Notes under the pieces: generated by a model | The model's input: only the letters and a program-made list of their open reading frames with translations | The model's database searches: none | Told to the model about the DNA's origin: nothing | Made by a program: the position numbers and the translations under genes | NCBI RefSeq assembly: GCF_013404075.1 | Contig: NZ_JACBJQ010000002.1 | Span: 62,001 to 126,000, forward strand | Direction of reading: 5' to 3' | Origin: Mycolicibacterium vinylchloridicum | GTDB lineage: Bacteria > Actinomycetota > Actinomycetes > Mycobacteriales > Mycobacteriaceae | DNA: 64,000 bases | Shown: one piece after another, positions 32,222-41,165 of the stretch | Position numbering within the stretch: the stretch's first letter is position 1 | Layout: the number at the start of each line of letters is the position of its first letter

Positions 32222-35109
32222 CCGAACAGCAGGTTGCCGACCGGTCGTTCACGCACAGGGCAGCGCACCTGTGCCGGGTGCTTGCCGCACCGATTCTGTT
32301 GGTCTGGCTCGCGATCGCGGCAGTGTCCAATGCGCTGGTTCCGCAGCTCGAGGTCGTCGGTGAAGAACACAACGTGGCACTGAGCTCACCCGACGCGCCG
32401 TCGCTGCAGGCCTTCCAGCGCATCGGGAAGGTCTTCGGCGAGTTCGATTCCGACAGCGCGGCAATGATCGTGCTGGAGGGCGACCAACCGTTGGGGGCCG
32501 ACGCGCACGCGTACTACGACGAGCTGATCCGGCGTCTGGAAGCCGACCCCACACACGTCCAGCACGTCCAGGACTTCTGGGGAGACCCGCTGACGGCTGC
32601 GGGATCTCAGAGTTCTGACGGCAAGGCCGCCTACGTTCAGGTGTTCCTGGCCGGCAATCAGGGGGAAGCGCTGTCGCTGGCGTCGGTCGACGCGGTCCGC
32701 GACATCGTCGACCACACACCGGCGCCGCCCGGCGTCAAGGCATACGTCACCGGCGCGGCAGCACAGGTGGCCGACCAATTCGAGACCGGTGACAAGGGCA
32801 CCACGAAGGTCACGCTGCTGACCATCGGGGTCATCGCGATCATGTTGCTGATCGTCTACCGCTCGCTGGTCACGATGATCCTGATGTTGATCATCGTGCT
32901 CATCGAAATGGCCGCGGCCCGAGGGATAGTGGCGTGGCTGGCCGACTCCGGATTCATCGGACTCTCGACGTACTCGACCAACATCCTCACACTCTTGGTC
33001 ATCGCCGCCGGCACCGACTACGCGATCTTCCTCGTCGGCCGCTATCACGAAGAGCGGTCGGCCGGCATCGACCGGCAGACCGCGTTCTACGACACCTACC
33101 GTGGCACCTCACACGTCATTCTGGGTTCGGGGCTGACGATCGTCGGCGCGGTCGCGTGCTTGAATTTCACCCGCAACCCCTACTTTCAGAGCCTCGGCAC
33201 GCCAGCCGCCATCGGTGTTCTCATCGCGCTCATCGCCGCAGTGACGTTGGCCCCCGCAGTGTTGACCCTCGCCAGTCACTTCGGGTTGATGGACCCCAAG
33301 CGCCGCGCGAAGACCAGCGGCTGGCGCCGCATCGGCACGGCCATCGTCCGCTGGCCCGGACCAATCCTGGTCGTCTCCCTGGCGATCGCGCTGATCGGTC
33401 TACTGGCCTTGCCCGGCTACAAGACCAGCTATGACGTCGGCGCCTACATGCCCGCCGATGCCCCGTCCAACGAGGGCTACACCGCCGCCGAGCGGCACTT
33501 CTCCAAGGCCCGGCTCAACCCTGAGCTCTTGATGATCGAAACCGATCACGACTTGCGCAACCCCACCGACATGATCCTGTTGGAGCGAGTCGCCAAAGCT
33601 GTCTTCCACACGCCTGGTATCGCGATGGTCCAATCCATCACGCGCCCATTGGGAACGCCGTTGGACCACACCTCATTGGCATTTCAGATCAGCGCGGGCA
33701 GCCTCAGCCAGATCAACAACCTGCCGTTCCAGCAGGCCCGCGCCGCCGACCTGGTCAAGCAGGTGAGCGAGATCGACAAGTCGATCAATATCCTGCGTCA
33801 GCAGTACGAACTGCAGCAGCAGAGTTCTGCCGCCACCCACGAACAGGTCGAGGCCTTCCACAAGACCGTCGAGGTAGCTCAGGATCTCCGCAACAAGATC
33901 GCCAACTTCGACGACTTCTTCCGGCCGCTGCGCAACTATTTCTACTGGGAGCCGCACTGTTTCGACATCCCGATCTGTGCTGCCTTCCGGTCGGTCTTCG
34001 ACGCGCTGGACGGCATCGACGCACTGACTGACCAATTGGCCAACGTCACAGCGAGTTTGGACAAGTTGGATGCGCTGCAGCCCAAGCTGCTGTCCCTCAT
34101 TCCGCAGAACATCGACACCCAACAGGCCAATCGCGACCTGACGATGACGAACTACGCCACCCAGTCGGGTCTCTACGACCAGGCTGCGGCGGCGCTGGAG
34201 AACTCGACGGCGCTGGGCGCCGCGTTCGACGCCGCCAAGACCGACGACTCCTTCTATATTCCGCCAGAGGCGTTCAGTAACTCCGAGTTTCAACGCGGCC
34301 TCAAGCTGTTCCTGTCTCCCGACGGCAAAGCGGCCCGGATGATCGTCACCCACGACGTCGATCCGGCAACACCAGAAGGTCTTTCGCACATCGCCGCGAT
34401 CCGGCATTCGGCGCAGGAGGCGATCAAGGGCACTCCGCTGGCAGGCTCGAGCATCTACATCGGCGGCACGGCGGCGACCTACAAAGACATCTCTGAGATG
34501 GCCAAGTACGACTTGATGATTGCCGGGATCGCAGCGCTCAGCTTGATCCTGCTCATCATGATGTTCATCACGAGGAGCATCGTCGCCGCGTTGGTGATCG
34601 TGGGTACGGTCGCGCTATCGCTGGGTGCCTCGTTCGGGCTCTCAGTCCTGGTGTGGCAGTATCTGTTCGGCATGCCGCTGTACTGGGTCGTGTTGGCGTT
34701 GGCGGTGATCCTGCTACTCGCAGTGGGATCGGACTACAACCTGTTGCTGATATCGCGGTTCAAAGAGGAGATCGGCGCCGGGCTCAACACCGGCATCATC
34801 CGCGCGATGGCCAGTACCGGTGGCGTTGTCACCGCCGCCGGTTTGGTGTTCGCCTTCACCATGGCGTCCTTCGTCTTCAGCGACCTTCTGGTACTGGGTC
34901 AGATCGGCACGACCATCGGCCTGGGGCTGCTGTTCGACACCCTGATCGTGCGGTCGTTCATGACACCCTCGATCGCCGCGCTGCTGGGGCGTTGGTTCTG
35001 GTGGCCGCTGCGGGTGCGTCCGCGCCCCGCCAGCGCCATGCTCCGCCCCTACGGAACCCGCGAATCCGTGCGCCAGCTCCTGCTGTGGGAAGACGACGAA
35101 CGCGTGTAG
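32218..35109 (+). CDS. mmpL: MmpL-family RND transporter, first cassette
   Basis: A 963-residue RND transporter with the MmpL layout: TM1 (LLVWLAIAAVSNALVPQLEV), a periplasmic loop, TM2-6 with [15 protein letters not shown], a second large loop of about 370 residues (about 400-770), and TM8-12 with [13 protein letters not shown]. The two DY motifs provide the proton-relay residues. The second loop contains a long helical segment (SINILRQQYELQQQSSAATH) as in MmpL4/5. The C-terminus is short ([19 protein letters not shown]). With MmpS it should export lipids, siderophores or drugs. It is nearly identical to the transporter at 57918. Confidence 0.93.
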   Translation: MTEQQVADRSFTHRAAHLCRVLAAPILLVWLAIAAVSNALVPQLEVVGEEHNVALSSPDAPSLQAFQRIGKVFGEFDSDSAAMIVLEGDQPLGADAHAYYDELIRRLEADPTHVQHVQDFWGDPLTAAGSQSSDGKAAYVQVFLAGNQGEALSLASVDAVRDIVDHTPAPPGVKAYVTGAAAQVADQFETGDKGTTKVTLLTIGVIAIMLLIVYRSLVTMILMLIIVLIEMAAARGIVAWLADSGFIGLSTYSTNILTLLVIAAGTDYAIFLVGRYHEERSAGIDRQTAFYDTYRGTSHVILGSGLTIVGAVACLNFTRNPYFQSLGTPAAIGVLIALIAAVTLAPAVLTLASHFGLMDPKRRAKTSGWRRIGTAIVRWPGPILVVSLAIALIGLLALPGYKTSYDVGAYMPADAPSNEGYTAAERHFSKARLNPELLMIETDHDLRNPTDMILLERVAKAVFHTPGIAMVQSITRPLGTPLDHTSLAFQISAGSLSQINNLPFQQARAADLVKQVSEIDKSINILRQQYELQQQSSAATHEQVEAFHKTVEVAQDLRNKIANFDDFFRPLRNYFYWEPHCFDIPICAAFRSVFDALDGIDALTDQLANVTASLDKLDALQPKLLSLIPQNIDTQQANRDLTMTNYATQSGLYDQAAAALENSTALGAAFDAAKTDDSFYIPPEAFSNSEFQRGLKLFLSPDGKAARMIVTHDVDPATPEGLSHIAAIRHSAQEAIKGTPLAGSSIYIGGTAATYKDISEMAKYDLMIAGIAALSLILLIMMFITRSIVAALVIVGTVALSLGASFGLSVLVWQYLFGMPLYWVVLALAVILLLAVGSDYNLLLISRFKEEIGAGLNTGIIRAMASTGGVVTAAGLVFAFTMASFVFSDLLVLGQIGTTIGLGLLFDTLIVRSFMTPSIAALLGRWFWWPLRVRPRPASAMLRPYGTRESVRQLLLWEDDERV

Positions 35110-35264
35110 CCGTCGAGCCGGCATGTGATTGTCAGCGAAAGCACACCGTTTCTCTATCGATATCACGGTTTATCCCATTTGCAACATGGGTAACTTTAGT
35201 AACAGGTGCCGATGATGATGGCGCCGTCCTGACCAGCGAAGAAAGAGCCGAATGGATTACCGCT

Positions 35265-35738
35265 ATGAACACAGTCCTTTACCTCAGCACCCGCGGCCCC
35301 GTTTATGAAACCCGCGCCTACACCAAGGCCGACATCACCCACCTCATCGAGAATCACCAACTGCACTGCCTGACCAGTGCCGATCGCCAGTTCGATTTCT
35401 GGTTCAGCCCGTCGACCGCGGCATGCCAGCGCCGGGCCAACGTGCGCGCCACTGAACTGCTCCTCGCGACAACGAGTTTCAATGCAAAGTCGGTGCCTTT
35501 GCTGCCGGGATCGGTCGTCGTCGCCACCCATGATGCCGACGGCGACCTGGACGGATTGAGCTGGGAACAGCTCGACCGGTTGGTCCGCCGGAACCGCTCG
35601 CTGACCGACCGCGAACTGCGCGTTCTCGACCGCAGGATTGCGCGTCACGATCGTCGTCTGGCGCGTCATTCCCCCAGTGCGGCAGCCACTCCCGCACCGC
35701 GCGTCAAGCCCCGCGTCGCAGTCGCGGCCAAGGGCTAG
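35265..35738 (+). CDS. Conserved-looking soluble protein of unknown function
   Basis: A 157-residue protein from ATG 35265. The body reads MNTVLYLSTRGPVYETRAYT, DITHLIENHQLHCLTSADRQ and FDFWFSPSTAACQRRANVRA, followed by a very basic C-terminus (RRIARHDRRLARHSPSAAAT). No signal peptide or known domain. It stands alone between mmpL and the convergent phospholipase gene, after an AT-rich 155-base spacer that likely holds its promoter. The basic tail suggests nucleic-acid or membrane contact, but that is only a possibility. Confidence 0.65.
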   Translation: MNTVLYLSTRGPVYETRAYTKADITHLIENHQLHCLTSADRQFDFWFSPSTAACQRRANVRATELLLATTSFNAKSVPLLPGSVVVATHDADGDLDGLSWEQLDRLVRRNRSLTDRELRVLDRRIARHDRRLARHSPSAAATPAPRVKPRVAVAAKG

Positions 35739-37310
35739 TCAGTTCATTTTTGTGCGAGTCGGTGCCGGCTCGTCGGGAATTCGCCGGAAGCCCCAGAGCG
35801 TGGAAGCGCGTTCCAGTGGCCACGTGGCCACACCACTGACCAGATTCCATACGCTCTGACCGATCGACGGTGGCACCTGATCGGGGTCCATCAGTTCGTT
35901 CTCGGCCAACGGGCTCGCGTCGGCCGACACCATGAACGCGGTGAACTTGCGCAGGGAGCGTCCGGTTCCCCGTAGCGAATTGGTTGCGTGCAGGAATGAG
36001 TTGTGCCGCAACACCTCCCGCTGGAAGGTGTCGGCCGGCACACCCAGGTGCTCGGCCACCAGGCCATCGCGGGTCGCGAGGATGAGCTGCCGCACGTCAT
36101 CGTGGTCCGTGTCGACCGCTTCCAGGGCGATGTCGCACTCGCTGTCAAAGCCCAGGGACCGGTTGTTGAGATTCGACGAACCGATCCGCAGCAGTCGGTC
36201 ATCGACCACCATGACCTTCGCGTGCACGTATACCGAGGTTCCGCCCTTGACCGCGGGCCAGAAGACGCCCAGCCTGCCGTGCTCGTCGGCATCCCACAAC
36301 ACGCGGATGAGACGCTCGCGGGCGCTGTCCATCGACTGCTGTTCGAGTCGGCTTTCGGAGCTGCGCGGCAGCACGATCACCACCTCGGGACCGTCGCGCT
36401 CTCGCAGCCGGTCTGCGAGTGCCTCGGCCAGACTGCGGGCCGCAAGATACTGGTTCTCCAGGTAGATGACATCGCGGGCGGCCGCGATCGCGGCCAGGTT
36501 CAGGGCCTCGACCTCGCGGACTTCCTCACGGTCGGGCAGTGTCGGCAGCGTCCGGGCGACCCCCACCTCGACATCGCGCAGCGCTGGTTGCAGTTCCCGC
36601 GGCCAGGCCGACTCCTCGCACGTGAGCGGGGGCAACGCTTCACCGGTCGCGGCCTTCCACCGGTCACGCGCCTGCTCGGCGAGTAATTCCGCGGCCGCAC
36701 CCTCGACCACCGCGGCCACCTCGTGCCGCGGTCCATAGGGCTGTCCGGCCGCCTGCCTACGCGGGTCGTCGGGAAGGTGTGCGCGGGTATCCCAGCGCCC
36801 AAGCGTGAGATCGATGCCGCCGCAGAAGGCGACCGTATCGTCGACCACCACGATCTTCTGGTGATGCACCGCGCCGGTCGGGTGGGCCCCGTCGACGGCC
36901 AAACGCAGCCTCCGCGAAGTCATTTGGTTGACCAGCTCAACCGGCGTGACGCCGAACCAGAACCCGTCGAACGCCGGCAGGAGGCGCAGGTTGGACTTCA
37001 GCAGATACACCTTCAACTCGGGACGGCCCCATAACAGCCAGTGCAAGAACAGCCCTAGGTGATTAGGCCCGGCCAAGGTTGATTCGCCGGCCTCGAACGT
37101 CATCCGGGAATCGAGATCCCAGCCGATGATCATCACTCGCCGCCGGGCGTGCAGCATCGCGGTTTTGACATGTGCGAGGTAGTCCGCACCGTCGATGACC
37201 GGGGCGAACTTGGTCGCCACCGCGGTACGCCAGCAGGTTTGCCCCGGCACCAGCAGCCGGCCATCACAAGGCTCGACCACCTTGCCTGCGGCCTTCCGCC
37301 CGTCCGACAC
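35739..37310 (-). CDS. Phospholipase D-superfamily protein
   Basis: A 523-residue protein from GTG 37310, with GAGG upstream, and two HKD motifs: HHQKIVVVDDTVAFCGG near residue 150 and VHAKVMVVDDRLLRIGSSNL near residue 365, the latter with a GSSN box. The two together form one PLD active site acting by a phospho-histidine intermediate. Related actinobacterial proteins are phospholipases D or transphosphatidylases. It is convergent with the preceding gene (adjacent stops) and divergent from the C39-like array. Confidence 0.9.
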   Translation of the reverse strand: MSDGRKAAGKVVEPCDGRLLVPGQTCWRTAVATKFAPVIDGADYLAHVKTAMLHARRRVMIIGWDLDSRMTFEAGESTLAGPNHLGLFLHWLLWGRPELKVYLLKSNLRLLPAFDGFWFGVTPVELVNQMTSRRLRLAVDGAHPTGAVHHQKIVVVDDTVAFCGGIDLTLGRWDTRAHLPDDPRRQAAGQPYGPRHEVAAVVEGAAAELLAEQARDRWKAATGEALPPLTCEESAWPRELQPALRDVEVGVARTLPTLPDREEVREVEALNLAAIAAARDVIYLENQYLAARSLAEALADRLRERDGPEVVIVLPRSSESRLEQQSMDSARERLIRVLWDADEHGRLGVFWPAVKGGTSVYVHAKVMVVDDRLLRIGSSNLNNRSLGFDSECDIALEAVDTDHDDVRQLILATRDGLVAEHLGVPADTFQREVLRHNSFLHATNSLRGTGRSLRKFTAFMVSADASPLAENELMDPDQVPPSIGQSVWNLVSGVATWPLERASTLWGFRRIPDEPAPTRTKMN

Positions 37311-37561
37311 GCTGCCTCAAATCCTCGCCAGATACGCCCCCAACCATTGGACGACCTCATAGCGCTGCTGTCGAGTCCGGATGTCAGCGGTCACAACCTC
37401 GTCATCGCGTCGATGACGGGACATCTCGGCGTCATTGAAATGTTAACTAGCGGCGGGTAGTCGGGGTGGGTGGCAAACGAGAAACCCAGGACGGTCGTCC
37501 AGGATTGCCGCTATTGTCAGCGCCGATAAATTCATTCGCAGTGATGTGGGCGGGGGCCGAT

Positions 37562-38728
37562 GTGACTTCCATCAAGCGGGCTGGGCGAATAGCGACATTC
37601 GGATTCGTAATCGGCAGTGGTTTGCTGATCGCTTCTGGGGCTGGTGCCGCGGTGGCTGCCGCTGCACCCGATGATTCCGGCCACGCGTCGAGCGGGGCTT
37701 CCTCGGTATCGAGCAGTTCGGCGTCATCTGCCCGATCGGCCCGTACCTCGACGAGTACAGCGGGCAAGCCCAAACCGGCCCGCACCGCGAGCACGCGCAC
37801 CGATTTCTCGGCGCCGGTCATCCAGCTGCAAACGAAGCGATCATCGGCCCCGTCCAACGCGGCCGCGGTTTCGCCGACCACCGAGAACTCGATCTCTGTT
37901 CCCGCAGCGGCCAAACAGGCGGCGCCTAGACGTGTTCCCGGACTACCGACTCCGGCCGAGTTCCAGCAGACCATCATCGACGGTCTCGGCTCCGTGCGGC
38001 ACGGCCTCGACGACCTGCGCGGAAAGATCGAGACGCTGGTCCAGAACCAGATCGTCGGATTCCAGAACAGCCTGCTGGACCTACAGATCGACCTCCGGCG
38101 AGTCTTCAGCAACAAGCCGCTCATCTACGGCGATCCCGCCAATTCCCAGTATTGGGTGGCGCAAGCGGACGAGACCGCCTATCTGATGGCCGCGGCAATG
38201 GTGATCAACCGGCTCACCGGCGCGACGGTGACTGCGGATTCCCTCGTGACAGAGGCGATGGCGACCAACAGCACCACTCGGCCGAACCGCAAGATGTACC
38301 TCGGTCCGACCACACCGGACTATGTTTGGCCAGCCGACGCATACCAGCTCATGGAGAACCACGGCGTCAGCGTGACCACGACGTCGTACAGCCGCACCCA
38401 AGGGCGCCGCGCACTCGCGGCCCTGGAAACCGCGCTGGCTGAGGGCAAGTCGGTCATCGTGACCGTCAACGGTCCGGCCGTCTCGCTCGCAGATCCCGGA
38501 CAAGAGGAGATCAGAGAGCATCCCGTGGTGGTGCTCGCGATCGACATCACCAACGACGTGGTCTATTTCAACGATGGCGCGTTGCCGCAGGGTGGCCAAC
38601 AACGGACGATGCCACTCGACAAGTTCATCGACACCTGGCGCACCTCGTTCTACAACGCAACCTTCGCAGTGGCGGCACCAGTCACGCCACAGACGGTGTC
38701 GCCTGCGACCGAAGCCATCGCCGCATGA
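37562..38728 (+). CDS. Exported C39-like pseudopeptidase, array member 1 (Cys to Ala)
   Basis: A 388-residue protein from GTG 37562, aligned to the start of its paralogues and preceded by GCGGGGGCC. Layout: signal peptide (about 1-35, GRIATFGFVIGSGLLIASGA), a Ser/Ala/Thr-rich low-complexity linker to about 125, a helical segment (DDLRGKIETLVQNQIVGF, about 150-180), then a papain-fold C39-like domain. At the nucleophile position it has Ala206 (ADETAYLMAAAMV) where members 2 and 4 have Cys. His320 (IREHPVVVLAID) and Asn-Asp (VYFNDGA) are kept. It may be a non-catalytic partner or inhibitor-like binder for its neighbour. Confidence 0.8.
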   Translation: MTSIKRAGRIATFGFVIGSGLLIASGAGAAVAAAAPDDSGHASSGASSVSSSSASSARSARTSTSTAGKPKPARTASTRTDFSAPVIQLQTKRSSAPSNAAAVSPTTENSISVPAAAKQAAPRRVPGLPTPAEFQQTIIDGLGSVRHGLDDLRGKIETLVQNQIVGFQNSLLDLQIDLRRVFSNKPLIYGDPANSQYWVAQADETAYLMAAAMVINRLTGATVTADSLVTEAMATNSTTRPNRKMYLGPTTPDYVWPADAYQLMENHGVSVTTTSYSRTQGRRALAALETALAEGKSVIVTVNGPAVSLADPGQEEIREHPVVVLAIDITNDVVYFNDGALPQGGQQRTMPLDKFIDTWRTSFYNATFAVAAPVTPQTVSPATEAIAA

Positions 38729-38784
38729 TCATCAACCGAGCGGCCTCAACAGTTCTCATTCAGGGTGATTCGGCGGGGGCCAAC

Positions 38785-39972
38785 ATGAAATCCAGCAAGC
38801 GGGCAGGGCGAATCACGACATTCGGGTTCGCGGTCGGGGCAGGTCTGCTGATCGCAGCGGGTGCCGGTTCGGCGGTCGCGAGTGCAGCGCCCGAGGACTC
38901 CGGGCACACCGGGGCAGCCACCTCCACGGCGTCGAGTAGTTCAGCGTCCTCGGCGCGATCAGCTCGGCCCTCGACCGGCGCGGCCGGCAAGCCCAAGCCA
39001 ACACGCATGGTGAGCGCCGGTAGCGACACGTCGGCTCCGGTGGTGAAACTGCAGACCCGCAAGCCCGCGCCGGCCGCCACGGCGGTGAGCACGAAGCCGG
39101 CTCCGGCGTCCGACGAGCTTACCTCGGCGACCGCTCCAGCATTCAAACAAGCAGCGGCTCAACGGGTTCTGACCACAGCCCGGGCGCAGCGGGCGGCCCT
39201 GGACATCGCCAGGGATCTCAACACCCTGCGCCGCAATATCGAGCTGTTGATCCGGCACCAAATCGACGACTTGCGCCAAAACTTGGCCGCTCTTCGGTCC
39301 GACCTCGCCGCGATCTTCGCTCCGGGCCGGCGCCCGACCAACCCCGACATCCCAGCGGATGAAACGCCGGGTGTCATCGGCACACCGCGCAGCCGGGAGG
39401 GCTACTTCATCTATCAGGGGCAGACCAACACGTGCGCTCTGTCCACAGCCGCGATGCTCATCGGGCAGCTGTACGGTCGAGACGCGATGCCGACCTGGGA
39501 GCAGATCGTCAACGAGGCAGCCACCACGCCGAGCTATACCAAGCCGGGCAAGCCGATCTACGACCGCGTGAACGACACCTTCGTGAGCACCACCGATGTG
39601 CTCCAGCTGCTGCAGACCCACGGGGTCACCCCGAAGTCGACCGAATACACCAGGGGCCAAGGAGATCTCGCACTGACCAATCTCAAGGCGGCGCTGACTC
39701 GGGGCGACGCGATCGCCGTGTCGGTCAAAGCCGACATCATCTGGGGGAACGACGCGCCTGACACGGCGTACACGGGTGACCACCTGATCACCGTGCTGGG
39801 AATCGACATGAACAAGAACGTCGTCTACGTCAATGACAGCGCCTGGGAGCAAAGCAAGGGCATGGGCATGGCACTGCCCATGAAGGTGTTCCTGAGCGGT
39901 TGGGCGGCAGACTCGTACACGACCATCACCGCCGTCGCCGCGGCATCCGCGCAAGCCACCCTCGCGGCCTGA
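38785..39972 (+). CDS. Exported C39-like cysteine peptidase, array member 2 (Cys retained)
   Basis: A 395-residue protein from ATG 38785. Signal peptide (about 1-35), a Ser/Ala/Pro-rich linker, a helix (LRRNIELLIRHQIDDLRQNL, about 148-178), then PDIPADETPGVIGT and the C39-like core. Cys217 is in YQGQTNTCALSTAAM, His333 in TGDHLITVLGID and Asn350-Asp351 in VVYVNDSA. This Q-x5-C...H...(N/D) order matches Peptidase_C39_2 domains. The target is unknown; cleavage of a secreted peptide or cell-wall peptide is possible. Confidence 0.82.
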   Translation: MKSSKRAGRITTFGFAVGAGLLIAAGAGSAVASAAPEDSGHTGAATSTASSSSASSARSARPSTGAAGKPKPTRMVSAGSDTSAPVVKLQTRKPAPAATAVSTKPAPASDELTSATAPAFKQAAAQRVLTTARAQRAALDIARDLNTLRRNIELLIRHQIDDLRQNLAALRSDLAAIFAPGRRPTNPDIPADETPGVIGTPRSREGYFIYQGQTNTCALSTAAMLIGQLYGRDAMPTWEQIVNEAATTPSYTKPGKPIYDRVNDTFVSTTDVLQLLQTHGVTPKSTEYTRGQGDLALTNLKAALTRGDAIAVSVKADIIWGNDAPDTAYTGDHLITVLGIDMNKNVVYVNDSAWEQSKGMGMALPMKVFLSGWAADSYTTITAVAAASAQATLAA

Positions 39973-40006
39973 GGGTGTTGACCAGAATGGACGGAGCGGG
40001 GGCCGA

Positions 40007-41122
40007 ATGACTTCCATCAAGCGGGCTGGACGACTCACTACATTCGGCTTCGCAGTAGGCGCCGGCCTGCTGGTCGCCTCCGGCGCCGGTGCCGCAGTGG
40101 CCTCCGCCGCACCGGATGATTCCGGCCATGCGTCGACCAGCAGTTCGTCGTCTTCGGCCCGATCGGCCCGCCCCTGCGCCGGTCCGACGGCCAAACCCAA
40201 GCCGCCCCGTTCGGTCAGCAGCAGTGACGTTTCGGCGCCGGTGGTGGCGCTGCACACCAAGCGCTCGTCGGCTCAGGTCAGTGCGGCTGCAGCCGCACCC
40301 GCCATGTCCACCAAGCAAGCGACCGTCAAACGCGCTTCCGCACTGCCGACTCCGGGCCAGGTCCAGCAGACCATCGTGGCGGGGCTTGACTCGGCTCGTC
40401 GCAGGCTCGACGACCTGCGCCAGAAGATCGAGACGCTCGTAGCGAATCAGATCATCGGCCTCCAAGACAATCTGGTCACGCTGCGCATCGATCTGGAGCG
40501 GGTCTTCAACCCCAACAAGCAGATCATCTACGGCAACCTGGCCAATGCCCAGTACTGGGCGGCCGGGGGTGCGCAGACCTCGAATCTGATGGCTGCGGCC
40601 ATGGTGATCAGCGCAATCACCGGTCAGACCGTCACCGCACAGAACATCATCGACGAAGCGATGAACACCGACAGCGTCGCGAGGCCCGGCCGGGCGATGT
40701 ACCTGGGCACCAACACCTACGACTGGGTGTGGGCGACCGATGCCGTCCAGCTCATGGAGAACCACGGTGTCAAGGTGACGACGGTCTACTACACCAAGTC
40801 CCAGGAGCAGCGGGCCCTGAATACGGTTGAAACCGCACTCTCACAAGGCAAGTCGGTGATCGTGAGCATCAACGGCACGGTCGTCTCGAGCAACACCAGC
40901 AGTCAGGAACAGTGGACGACCGAGCACCAGGCGGTGCTTCTCGGGATCAACATCACGAAGAATCTGGTCTACCTCAACGACGGCGCAAATCCGCAGGGCC
41001 AGAACCTGACCATGTCGATCGAAGACTTCCTGGACGCCTGGCAAGCCAGCCGCTACACCGCGATCATCGCCGAATTGGCGCCTGCCACAGCGCAAACCAC
41101 CCGGGAGGCGAACGCCGCATGA
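40007..41122 (+). CDS. Exported C39-like pseudopeptidase, array member 3 (Cys to Ser)
   Basis: A 371-residue protein from ATG 40007. It has the same architecture as member 1 (signal peptide, Ser-rich linker, helix LDDLRQKIETLVANQIIGLQ). The nucleophile position is Ser192 (GAQTSNLMAAAMV), while His307 (TTEHQAVLLGIN) and Asn-Asp (VYLNDGA) remain. The segment IYGNLANAQYWAA replaces the PDIP...EGxFxYQGQ entry seen in members 2 and 4. A serine nucleophile is rare in this fold, so it is probably inactive or altered. Confidence 0.8.
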   Translation: MTSIKRAGRLTTFGFAVGAGLLVASGAGAAVASAAPDDSGHASTSSSSSSARSARPCAGPTAKPKPPRSVSSSDVSAPVVALHTKRSSAQVSAAAAAPAMSTKQATVKRASALPTPGQVQQTIVAGLDSARRRLDDLRQKIETLVANQIIGLQDNLVTLRIDLERVFNPNKQIIYGNLANAQYWAAGGAQTSNLMAAAMVISAITGQTVTAQNIIDEAMNTDSVARPGRAMYLGTNTYDWVWATDAVQLMENHGVKVTTVYYTKSQEQRALNTVETALSQGKSVIVSINGTVVSSNTSSQEQWTTEHQAVLLGINITKNLVYLNDGANPQGQNLTMSIEDFLDAWQASRYTAIIAELAPATAQTTREANAA

Positions 41123-41165
41123 TCGCCATCATTCTCATCCATCGTGTTGCGGGCGGGGGCCAAGC

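Noticed and set aside
37681..37800. Ser/Ala-rich stretches in the C39-like array considered as a PE/PPE or repeat-antigen feature
   Set aside because: No PE or PPE motif at the N-terminus; a standard signal peptide precedes them, so they are simple linkers.
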